Positions 23,445-33,756 of a stretch of DNA of 64,000 bases are shown here, piece by piece. The notes beneath the pieces are model-generated. The model had not been told where the DNA came from, did not search any database, and saw only the letters and a list, made by a program, of their open reading frames with translations. A program made the translations under genes and the position numbers. The stretch comes from Edaphochlamys debaryana (Eukaryota > Chlorophyta > Chlorophyceae > Chlamydomonadales), in NCBI GenBank assembly GCA_016858145.1, contig JAEHOE010000070.1, positions 434,001 through 498,000 of the forward strand, given 5' to 3'. How positions within the stretch are numbered: the stretch's first letter is position 1; each line of letters begins with the position of its first letter.

Positions 23445-23452
23445 TTCCCCGC
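23445..23452. repeat. Target-site duplication of hAT element, right
   Basis: TTCCCCGC, identical to 22865-22872. Confidence 0.9.
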
Positions 23453-24016
23453 CCTGCTCAAGACCTTGCACCACTTCAGCACCGTACATCGCTCGGCTAC
23501 TTGCAAATTTGTTGGCGGCCTCGGGAGGAGAGTGGGGGGATCCACGGCCCCTCGGAGCAGTCCTACCCTCCATCCGCGGTCCCGACCACCAGACCTGACA
23601 ACCCAGGCACGCCATCGAGCCCCTCCGTGGGCGCATGGCGCATGGCCATTCCAGTGGAGCGAGGATGGCCATATTCATGAGCAAGACGTTGAGTCAATGC
23701 ACGCGTCGTGAGACAACAGGCAGCGGATGGGCTAGGGAAGTGGTGAGGACAGGGCCGCAGGGGTGCGGTGAGGCGTCTAACGGTCCAGCATACGGCATAT
23801 GCCGTTTTGCTGCAGCAGACGCGTGGCTGGCCGGCACCCGGCAGGCATCAGCAAACCTCTCCCTGCCCACGCTTCCCAGGGATCAAGACCCTGATGGCCG
23901 CACAGTGGCTTGAAACCCCTGCGGTCCGGGAAGTGCCCTTGTGCACTCGCATTGACACTTTGATCCACCCTTAGGTGCGCGCTCCCGCCTGCTTGCACAG
24001 CAAGCGTCTTCTCACT
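23453..24016. other. Spacer between hAT element and repeat copy B, no gene seen
   Basis: About 560 bases with no supported feature. Confidence 0.4.
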
Positions 24017-24502
24017 GCGAAGACCGCAGACGCCACGGTGGAGAGGAAAGGCGACCGGAGAGTGCAAAGAACGCTCAGAGGCACTGTGCCTCGTGACTGG
24101 TGGAGGGGTGGGTTGCCGGCGGTGAGAGCGCGGTCGACCAGTCGCTCAAGCGTTTGAGGATTGCTCGCAGGAGGTAGGTGAACAGCAGGCGAGCAGACCG
24201 CAGGGACTCGGAGGCGGCAGTGATGGGCGCAGCAAAACAGTGCCGCTGCTGCGGCAACGCCCTTCCTTGCGTGGCTGAACGTGCCCCGGTGCCGTACGAG
24301 GCACGCCCTGCGTGCCCGGGCATCCCGGTACCGAGCGCCGCACAGTACAGGAGAGTGCCCAGCTTTGCGTCTGGGTGGCTGGTGAGCCGGGTCGAAGCAG
24401 TGCAACCCCACAGTCAGGGGTGCCCACAGGCGGGAATCGCGCTCTGTGTCGGCGTCCAAAGTGCAACTGCTGCGCCGCCACGCGCCTTCATCGGCACAGT
24501 TC
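24017..24502. repeat. Direct repeat, copy B (0.49 kb)
   Basis: Partner of 21649-22135, about 2.37 kb further right, same orientation. The core is nearly identical; the edges have diverged. No downstream gene equivalent to Mpv17 accompanies this copy, so only the upstream segment was duplicated. Confidence 0.8.
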
Positions 24503-25051
24503 AGCAGTTTAGCCCGGCTCGTCCTCAACCATGTCCCGCAAGGGAGGGAAGCGCCTCACGTGGACTTGGCCACCCTGGCCACCCCAGCAGTACCTTGCAC
24601 ACCGCACGCGGCCCTAAGCCACGGCCACAGCCAGCCATGCCAAGCTGTCAAGACGAGACGAGGTCCACAGCCCCCACTGTCCATCACGCGCGCTCCTCCT
24701 GCCATGCACCCTGCTCATGCACGTCCCGTCACATGTCCCCCTAGTCCAAACTCATTCCCTTCTTTGCTCGCGGTGCACCACAACGCACAGCACCAGGAAG
24801 GCACCCGTCCAGGCCCAGGCCCAGGGCGCTAAAAGACACGGCACGAAGCGTCCATCACTGCACATGCGCCTCTTTCACGTTACCGTGTGGCTGGGCCAGG
24901 GGCCAGGTACAAAGCTCTGGCCCCGCACCCTGCAGTCTGAGAGTCTCCACATGCTAGCCGGAGTGCTTGTGCGGCGCCTGACAGCCCGCCTAGACAAATA
25001 CTACCAGCTCGATCCCAGCTGAGCCCACCCAGGCACGGCCGCGCACGGCCG
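24503..25051. other. 3' region of the M50 protease gene, no other gene seen
   Basis: About 550 bases downstream of the minus-strand M50 stop. Presumed 3' UTR plus spacer. Confidence 0.4.
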
Positions 25052-27466
25052 TCAGACGCCTCCCGAGTTGAACTTGAAGTAGGGCCCCGTGTCCTCGGGT
25101 CCGGAGCTGGTGGCGAACAGCGGGTGCTGCGCCAGCGTGTCGTTGCGGATGGCCTGGATGAGCTGGAAGACGGACCACAGGATAAACACGGCCACCTGGG
25201 GGGCGGGGCGCAGGGGCAGGACCCGAGGAAGCGGGGAACCAATCAAGCATGGGAGGCACAAGCGTTACATGAAGGGAGCAGCCAGGACCGTGGGAAGCAC
25301 GTTGGCATCGAGGGCCCCCGTGCGCGCGAAGAGGCCCAAGGAGTGGGAGTGATGCGCTGGGGTATGGATCACTCGACAGCTGAGTTGGGCCTGCTGCGCG
25401 CCCTACCATGATGGTGACCATCTGGAACACGATGATGCCCCAGGCCAGGATGCCGCCCGCGAGGGGCAGGGCGACGCAGACCGTGATGATGGCGGTGCGG
25501 CGGGGCTCCACGCCTGGGGGCCGGGGGCAGGACGTGGGAGCAGGCGAGTGAGGGCGTGGGGAGGAGGGTGGGAGAGGTTCTGGTCAGTGGGGTGGCCATG
25601 ACGGCGGGTTCTCAGGTTGTGGGGCCTGAGGAGACAGCCGAGGCGAGGACCGCCATGCTTGTCGGCAGGGTGGAACGCAGGCTTGATGATGTGTTTGGAG
25701 AGTGATGGCCTCCTCAAGACAGCCGCCCTCATTGCCCCCTGACAAGTAGTCAGGCCTGGAGTGGCCTCCAGCTGCCCGAGCCGCCTGACCCGGCCAACCA
25801 GCGCCCGTCAACCGCTCCCTCGAGCCCCTCAGGTGCGCCCGCCCACCCCCCGCATTTAAACCCCCTCCCCTCCCACGGCCTTAGCCCGAACCCCGTGGCC
25901 GCAGCGGCCGCACCCGCCCGTGGCCAGCAGTCCACGCACGCACCCACCCACCCATGGCCAGCAGCCCATCCACCAGCAGGCGGCCCCCGTCCAGGGGGTA
26001 GGCGGGCACCAGCAGGTTGAAGGCGAACAGCGTGATGTTCATCTGTGCGTGGGGGGGTTGCAGCCAAGAGAAGGGCAGGGGCTCAGGGTCGTGAGCCAGT
26101 GCTTGTGGGAAGCGGCGCTGCACCAAGGCACGCAGCCACGCACCCCGTTACATTGGCTGTAGGCTGTGTTTGTGCCGCGGCTGCCCCCCGACTCACCCAG
26201 ATGGCGCCCACGCAAATGGCGCGCCACATTGCCCAGCCCCAGCTGTAGTGCGAAGCCGGGGTAGGGGGCGCACACGGAGCGAGGGCCGGCTACAGGTGAG
26301 GTTTGGGCGCTGAGTACGACACCACTCAAGCCGCATCGCTCGCAAACCCGTCTTTCAGCTGCGCCTCTGCAGCACCACAGGGCTTGTGCAAGGCTGTCGA
26401 CCCGGGCTGCTATCACGTATGAGCGCTTGCTGACCCCAAGAAGTAACCCCCTTGCCTGGGGTAGGGCATGGCGAGGTTGATGGCCCAGGAGCCCGCGGTG
26501 GCGTGGAACGCGGGCAGCAGCAGCAGCAGCCACACCCCCAGCATGGGCACGTGCGTCAGCGGACCCGCCACCGCCACCCACATGTCAGCTGCAGAACACG
26601 AAAGGCACCGAGCGCAATCAGCAGGCGCACCAGAGGGCAGAGACAAGCCTCCGCAGCCACCGGTACCACGTCTCGAGGGCCAGGCCACCCCACTTGGTGC
26701 CGCGTGTGGCGTGCCGTTCGAGTCCGGCGAGGTGTACACCGCCCCGCACCGGCAGGCTTCCCGCCGGGCCTCCGTTTGCCCCAGCATACACGAGCAACTA
26801 TTCACACCGCCCCGCCCCGCCCCGCCCCGTCCCGCACCTTTGGGGCCGGCGGTATGCCCCACGAAGGCCATGCCGCCCAGGGGCCACAGCAGGATGCCGG
26901 ACACCTCCCCGCCCACGCTGCGCGCCGCCAGGCAGTGGCCCAGCTCGTGGACCAGCACCGTCAGCAGCAGGACGGGTCCCAGCAGGATGAACCACAGGAA
27001 GACGTACTGCGGGTCAGAGGGAGCAAACACCGGGGACGGCATGGAGGGTGAGTTTGAGGGAGCCTCACGCGTGGGGGGGGGCGGTAGTTTTAGACGTTGG
27101 GAGGACCGGCGCTGTCCCACACGGGGCCGAGCAGATAGCAGTAACCAGGCCCACCTGCCCGCCGTAGTACATGGCCCCCATGAGCTGCATACCGAGGACC
27201 ATGAGGAACATCACTGCGAGGGGAGTAACCGGTACGGGGCGACAGTCCGCAAATGTTGGGGTCGGGTGGCGGGATCCAGGCCCCCGCGCGGAGGCCCCTG
27301 AGCAGGGAAAGCCCTTCGCCTGCCCCTGCCCTGCCTGTCAGCGCGAACCCGCAGCCCTGCCCTTCCCTGCCCTCGCCAACGCACTGTGCAGTCGGATGGG
27401 AATGCCAAAGACGGACCCCATAGGCGCGGACATGGGGATGTGGGGGATTCGCTCGAGGAGCCCCAT
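25052..27466 (-). CDS. M50-family membrane zinc metalloprotease (site-2-protease-like)
   Basis: Intramembrane protease-like protein. Eight exons: 27466-27385, 27213-27155, 27006-26838, 26588-26456, 26242-26197, 26042-25952, 25513-25407 and 25195-25052, giving 276 residues in phase. The zinc-binding HExxH lies in a transmembrane helix (LLLTVLVHELGHCLAARSVG), followed by LWPLGGMAF and the M50 AGPLTH segment. The third-ligand motif is FNLLVPAYPLDGGRLLVDG, with Asp in the LDG position. Two further hydrophobic helices follow (VALPLAGGILAWGIIVFQM and VAVFILWSVFQLIQAI). So HExxH and DG motifs are both present and the enzyme looks active. There is no PDZ domain and no clear organellar presequence (MGLLERIPHIPMSAPMGSVF). 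The intron after 26456 has a GC donor (CAG|GCAAGG), set by frame. Substrate unknown. Confidence 0.92.
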
Positions 27467-27797
27467 GGCTGAGCTAGGCGACCTTGCGCCCGGTTGAGTT
27501 ACAACTTCAGGGGATGTGAGGCCGAGCCTCCACTTGTGATGTGGTCAGCACAGGCCCTTTCGCAGCAGGGGGGCCAGCGAGGGCTTGATAGCAAAGTCTG
27601 GGTCCGCTTCACGATACAGGAAGGCTGTAGGAATGCGTAATGCAACGTTTGACCTGAGCGACTACCGGTAATGGTGCTCAGGGGCAAGTCGCGAGGGCGA
27701 TGCGTGTCGGGCCTCCGCGATGGAAGGGACCTCTGCCAAATCCCACAACCTCCGCGTCGGACGACGCTCTAACGTGTTTGCTCCGTAGTACGCAAGC
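27467..27797. promoter_or_regulatory. Divergent promoter region, M50 protease / helical-repeat gene
   Basis: 331 bases between head-to-head start codons; AT-richer than the neighbouring exons. No specific motif can be defended. Confidence 0.4.
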
Positions 27798-29975
27798 ATG
27801 TCGCTCCGCTTGTTATCACTCCAGACGGCCCCGGCGCCAGGCGCTCTGCGCCAGGCCCACGTTCCTTGGCGAGCTGCGCAGGTGCGCAAGGACTTATTTA
27901 TAGCAGCTGCTCGACATTCTTACGCTTTATATAGCGCGATCGAGACATGCCCGAACGACGTCGCCTTCCAGACCACAACATCCATCCGCCGCCTGCCATC
28001 CCCCTTGCCGCAGGCGTCTACGCAGCCGCGCGAGGTTGCCAGCCATGCGGAGGCATCGAGCTCTCCAGCCTGTGCGGCTGCGGGGCAGCAAGGACGCGTG
28101 GGGGCTGGGCGTCGTTCCGTGACCTGCCGCGGCGTGTCCAAAACTAGTGTGCCGATACCTTATCGCTGGTCCTGGGAGGAGGACACCAGCCCCCTCGCTG
28201 CCGTGGAGCTGGATGCATCAGCCCTGGCCTCATCGAGCTCGCTGGCGGTAGGCGCTAGGGGAGCTTGGTCCAGGATGCTTCTACGCGGTGTTGTGGTGTC
28301 GGGGTTTGGGGCCATGTCAAGCGGGCAGGTGGCCGCGCAGGGCCCTGATGCCGGCTCTGACCCGCCGCCTACCCTCGACCCCGCAGGACGTGACGGCCCA
28401 ACTGCAAGCCGCGGCGGCCGCGGCGCCGCCCCGCTCCGCGCTGACTCCCTCCGCACGCTCCGCCGCCAACGCCGCCGTCCAGCGGCTGCTTGGCTCCCCC
28501 CCGACCTGCAGCGTCGCAGACGCCGCGGCCCTCCTGGAGGCCTACGGTCCCCTCTCCAGCACCTCTGCCGAGGCCTCCACCTCTGACGGTGACGGCACCA
28601 GCAGCGGGGGCAGCGGCTCCGCCGCGCCGCCGCTGGCGTGCTCGCTGCTCGCGAGCGTCTGCGGCGGCAGCGGCAGCGGCGGGTCGGCGGTGGAGACCGC
28701 GTCGGCTCGGGACCTGGCGGCGCTGCTGTGGGCGGTGTCGGAGCTGGACGAGACGTTGCCCTGGGACCAGCGGCCCGGACAAGCAGGGGCAGAGGTGGCC
28801 GGAGCCGAGGCGTCTACGTCGGCAGCAGCGGCCGCAGCGCCGGCGGCGCTGCAGCGGGCGCTGCTGGCGAGGGTCAGGGCGCAGGACTTCCTCGCGCCAG
28901 ACCTGTGCCGGGCGGTCTGCGCTGTGGGCAACCTCGCGGTCGCGTCCAGGTCCGACGCTCCGCCGCCTCCCGCCGCCCCTTCCGGCCCAGCTTCCAGCAG
29001 CTCCCCCAGCGCGGCGCCGGCCTCACCCTCCGCCGCCGGGTTCCAGCCGGATGCGGATCTGGTCAAGGCGCTGGACGAGGAGATCCGGTTCCAGCTGGTC
29101 GAGTTTGGCTCGGATTTCGAGGCCCCCGATGTGGGTCGGCTCATATCCGGCATGGCGGGACTGCGGCTGGGCGGCCACGTGGCCCGGGACGATGAGTACC
29201 GCAGGTGAGCGTCACAGAACGAGACTAGGAAGTCCGTGCAGAAGTGGAGGCGTGCCAAGCGCCGCGCCGACCATTCCTGATGGCCGTTTTCAGCTCTGTT
29301 GGCACGGGAGGTGGGGTGGGGCGGAAGAGGAGACGAGCAATTGCCGCCCAACAGCTGGGGCCATGATGGCCGCGTAGAGCCAGTCAAACGGTGCGGGGAG
29401 GTGGGGCTGAGGCGAGTGAGGCCAGCTGGCAGTGCACGCACGGAGCTGTTGGAGCTTCATGCGAGGCGTGCACGTGCAGGCCCTTGCTCCCGCCCCCCGA
29501 GCCCCGAACCCCGTCCCTGCCATCCACGAGGCCGGCACGGTGCCAAGCGCTTGCTTGTCCCCACCTGCCACCCCTCTCGCTGGCCTGCCCAACCGCTCCC
29601 CAGGGTGTTGATGAAGGTGGTGTACGGCAAGACCCGGTCTCTGGTGGACAAGGCGGCGGTTGACTTCGCTCTGTCCCGCCTGCTGGACGACGACCCAGAG
29701 GCTCGCTCCATGCACTACGACACGCGCTGGACGCACGAGGAGCTGCACTGGCTGCCCAGGTGCGTGCGGGCAGTCCTGCGGAGGGAGTTTTGCACAACGT
29801 GCAGGGGGAGGGTTTTGTAGCCCTGCGTGCGGCTTGCTGCATCGTGCTCCCGGTTCTTGACTTGTTTGCGTCGGAACCGTCTTGTCCCCGCAGGCGTGAG
29901 CGCGACAAGCGCCGCATCATCAAGGAGGGCTGGTACCGCACGCAGTGGGGCGGCTGGTCGCCGGGCAGGAGGTAG
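27798..29975 (+). CDS. Predicted organelle-targeted helical-repeat protein (OPR/FASTK-like)
   Basis: Exons 27798-27881, 28014-28247, 28387-29204, 29604-29759 and 29894-29975, phases all matching; 457 residues. The N-terminus (MSLRLLSLQTAPAPG...) is basic and Ser/Ala-rich without acids, like a transit peptide. The large third exon has spaced helical units of the kind seen in octotricopeptide and FAST-kinase-like RNA-binding proteins: ARDLAALLWAVSELD, APDLCRAVCAVGNLAV, APDVGRLISGMAGLRLG. They are separated by low-complexity Ala/Ser/Gly. The C-terminal part is different: VLMKVVYGKTRSLVDKAA, YDTRWTHEELHWLP, then RERDKRRIIKEGW and QWGGW, acidic-basic and rich in Trp. No RAP domain is seen. A role in chloroplast or mitochondrial RNA metabolism is inference; I do not recognise the C-terminal domain. 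Confidence 0.6.
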
Positions 29976-30140
29976 AGCAGGCGTTCTGGAGAAGTGGAGA
30001 GGCGGCGCTGGGCTTATGGGAGGGAAGGAGGTGTTGCGAGCCGGGAAGGCGCACGAAGGTACCGGTACCGCAAGCGGTTGGGGCAGGAGGCCGGTGGGGG
30101 CGGGCCGGCTGGGGGGTTGCAGGCCCTGCATAGCACATGG

Positions 30141-32154
30141 ATGGCAAGCGTGGACGCCGGTGGCAAGGACCTTCCTGCTGTAAGATTGAACGGAAGGCGA
30201 AGGAACGACAACAACTTGTGCAAAGCGAGCATCGATTCCGCGGGATCCAAAGTCAATCCGTGCTGTCAGCCTGTCACCGCCAGCTTCGAGACGAGGCTAG
30301 CTCCCGAGCACAGGCCAAGCATAGGAAGTGTGTCTACCAACAAACCTTGCAGTTGTTGGACTCTTGTCGGCCAGGCGCTTCAAGCCAGCGCCTGGGAAGC
30401 ATCTCGCCGCTTGCGCAAGCAACCCACTCGCTTCAGCCGAGCTCCAGCATTCTATAACCAAACCAGCCTAGCAACAGTAAGAAAAAGAGCTTGCTCAAAC
30501 GGGCTGAGCCTTCCGCGCGCGCACTCTGAAACGAATCGCTCGGCTCGTTTGCTTGCAGTGGCTTCCTTCTTCTCGTCTCTGTGGCGTGGATGCCTATCGC
30601 TCTTTAATTCGAAGGAGTCCTCGGGCCAAGGTAGCTGCGGGACTAGCAAGACGGCATTTTTTGGCATCTCGCTGACCCCTACTCACCCAGCTTCTGGATG
30701 GTGTGCAGGGGGCAAGGCCGTTAAGCCGCTGCACCAGGCCAGCTCCGCAAGCCAAAAGTCTAGCCAACGAGTGCTGCTCAGCCAGACTTCGGACGACGTG
30801 GTTCTCTCACCGAGCCAGCCCTCGAGCCAGCCCTCCACCCTCAGCAATGACAGCCTTCCCTCGCCTTCTCCCATCACCACGGAGGACCCCAGCCCCGCGC
30901 CCATCGCCCTGACGCCTATCTCCAGCCACCAGGCTGCCCGCCCTGCCAGCCTGGGGGATGAGCACGTGCTTTCTCCGGTGGACCTCAACCAGGCCTCAGC
31001 CAGCGGCTCCCCTCCGGTCTCGGAGCTCGCCACTCCGGGCCCGAGCTTCCCAACCACCCCCCCCGAGGCCCCCACGCCCACGCCGCTGCTGAAGCCACAC
31101 GGCAGCCGCATCGAGGCCTGCAGCCCCGCGCCCCTGCCCTTCCTCACCCCCGCCCCGCCGCCCTCGGAGCGTCCGGCGCTTCGGCCCCGCAACTTCGCTG
31201 ACCACCCCGTGCCCGCGCCGCCGGCGGGCTCCACCCCGGCGCCTGCGGAGACGCCCTCGCCGGCCCTGGCCGGTGTGCTGACGCCTGCGGACGCGGCGCA
31301 GCAGGGGTCCTTCAGGCGCTACGTGGTGGACGGCGGCAAGGTGGGGAGCTGGGGGCAAGCAGGGACGCAAACGGAAGTGCGAGCGGTCGAGGCAGGCTGC
31401 CAGGCCCGCAGGGAGGCGGGTGGGCAAGAGTTGCAGGCTCATGACGAGGCAGACAGTGGGCAACCGCCCCACCTCTGCGCATGGAGCCTTGCCGTCTTGG
31501 CCTGATGCGTGCGCTTTCCCCATGCTTCTGGCCCGTCTGTGCCGCTCCTCTGCGCGCAGGTGGTGGGCATCCAGAACACGTGAGTGGTCGCACTTGCAGG
31601 GCCGTTATGGCAGACCTGCTTTGTCCTTCATCAAGCCGGTAGTGTCTGGGGAGGTTGAGGAGCCATGGCCGGGACGCGCGACCCTGGCCGCGCGCGCGAG
31701 GCGCGCAAGGGCCAGCGCGCTCACCTGCTGTCGCCAACTCCCTTGCCTTCTTGGTCTCACCTCGTGTGTCGCTGCCAGGATGCGGCGCTACCAGGAGGCT
31801 CGGCCCATCAAGGTCTTCGAGACGCCCTTCGAGCGGCGCGTGATGCGGGAGATGGAGAACGAGGTGGGGCCAGGCGGGACTCGCATTGCCGGCGCTGGGA
31901 TGGGGGACCTTGGGCAGGGGTGGAGGCCGTGCAGCGTTCTGGCGGAGGAAGGGTGAGCTCAGCGGGGTGTGCGGTTGGGCACCTCTGTCAGCTGAGTCTG
32001 TTAGCCTAGTACTGGTGATGGCAGCAGCCCGCGCTGCGATTGCGGGTAGACGCAGGCAATGTGTTCTTCACACGTCGCCTGGGCCCCTCCTGCCCAACCC
32101 CTCCTCCTACAGGAGCTCCTGGAGCACGACGGTGCTCCTGTGGGCCAGCACTGA
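30141..32154 (+). CDS. Unrecognised Ser/Pro-rich protein with compact basic C-terminal tail
   Basis: Exons 30141-31340, 31560-31579, 31779-31863 and 32113-32154 join in phase to about 448 residues. The first exon is one open frame of 400 codons. Its first 190 residues are Ser/Arg/Ala-rich with few acids, and then comes a Pro/Ser/Thr-rich disordered stretch (PSSQPSTLSNDSLPSPSP and similar). The last 55 residues, made from four exons, look folded: SFRRYVVDGGKVVGIQN, TMRRYQEARPIKVFETPFER, RVMREMENEELLEHDG. Splitting of so short a segment over three small in-frame exons argues that it is real coding sequence. The start at 30141 is the only in-frame ATG, but a TGTAA at 30176-30180 probably belongs to the preceding gene, so the transcript start is uncertain. 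No function assigned. Confidence 0.5.
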
Positions 32155-33756
32155 TGCAACATCTGGTGCATATCGGAAGGACGGCGCCGCAGTATGGTGG
32201 GCCAGCATCGAATGGCCACCCGGACGCAGAGGGCCTGTGCCCGGGACGGCGGCTGTGGAACCCGCACTGATGGGTCAGCGGCAGCGATGATGCAGTTCGC
32301 AGCGGCGGCTCGGCCCCCAAGCTCCGAGGTCCAGGGTGGATGGTGGGGCACATTATGACGGGGTGATCTCTTGAGTACGAGCATTGGGCTGAACCTTCCC
32401 ATGTGTAGCATATTTGGTAAGTAGAACAGATAGTGGGACGCGGAGGCGAGGTCTGTCTAGAGATGTAGTGCAGGCTGTGGTGAGTGCTGGGCAATCGGTG
32501 GGGAATCAGGATGTTGGGCTATTGCTGCATGCGCGCATGTGTACGGGCGTGGATTGGCATGGAGGACAAGCTGGGATTGATAGGTCCCGCAGATGACATC
32601 GGCGCTGGGGTGCGGGCAGGAGTAGGGTTGCAGGTCGTACGGGTCGCAGCTGGTGGTGGGGAAGGCATGGCGCTTGGTCGGGGCAGCCAAGCTGGTGGCA
32701 GCACCCACCCCTTGGTGAGAGCATACGCGGGGACGAGATAGTGACGGTGGCGCGCAGGTACCGGTATGTAGAGGTTATCATCTGGCCAGGCCGGGATACG
32801 TACTCCCGTGGGGGGCATGGAGGCAGTCCAGGGCCTGTGTAACTGCATCACAGCTGAACTTCGTCTGTGTCACTCTCCCATCCTAGTACGGGGACGGCAC
32901 CCCAAGAGTTCTCAGTGCATGGCGCCAAAGCCCCAGACTATGTCCAACGCGCGAGTCATATGGAGGCGAGTCAGGGGACATCCTCCAGAAGCACGGCACG
33001 CCGCTAGGCGGTATCTAGCGCCCTTGTTGGAGGCGCCACGCTCCAGCCTTCGCGTCGTTGGTCGTTCCCCGCCTCAGCCCCTGGCTGCCTCCGTCAGCTC
33101 CTGCGCGGTGGGAACTGGAGTGACGCCGGGTAGGATGCGGGGACTTAATCCAAACGGGAGGGGTTAACCGTGCTATGGGGGAGCGTCTGGCCCGCGGGGG
33201 GGGGACGGGGGTGCGGTGCTGCAGTCGATGGCGGCCTGACCTCACAGTGACAGGTCGGGCAAGACGGGCGCTCTACAGCCTTCGCTCTGCTCCGTGCCCT
33301 GAGCTGCAATGGAGAGCCTCGGAACCGCGGTCGGGGTCGGGCGTGGCGGCGGCCCGGGCCGGCGGGGCGAACGAATCCAACGGGCCGCACAGTACCACAG
33401 ACCGACCGTACCGTACACGCCCTGCCTCTAGGCCTTCGCCAGCAGCCAGGGATACATGGCAATACGCTTTTATTGAACACGCATGCCCAAGACTGGCTGG
33501 TTGCACTCAGAGACCGCGACCGGGCCCGTGCCTCGTGATACCCTTTGCTTGAGCCTTTGGCAACCGCAGTAGACGCTCACTTGGAGAGCCTCCTTGCAGG
33601 CTTGCCGGCGCAGGCGTCGAGCAGGGCAGTTCGCCACGCTGGCGATACGCGTGGCTCTCCACACACACACGATGCTTTTGAGGCATCTGAACGCACAACT
33701 GAAGCGTTAAGAGCTTTAGCCGACAACGCGCGGGGCGGTATCGAGTCACTCGTTGC
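32155..33756. other. Intergenic region, no gene seen
   Basis: 1.6 kb between two plus-strand genes. Searched in all frames for a missing SBP box belonging to the next gene and for small exons; none found. Presumed 3' UTR plus promoter. Confidence 0.45.

Noticed and set aside
21649..24502. LTR retrotransposon (two direct repeats with an internal region)
   Set aside because: Repeat edges are ragged, lack TG...CA termini and a target duplication, and there is no primer-binding site or polyprotein between them.
32155..33756. Possible SBP box upstream of the SPL1-like gene
   Set aside because: Looked for the Cys/His spacing and the usual FCQQCSRFH-type block in all frames and found none.
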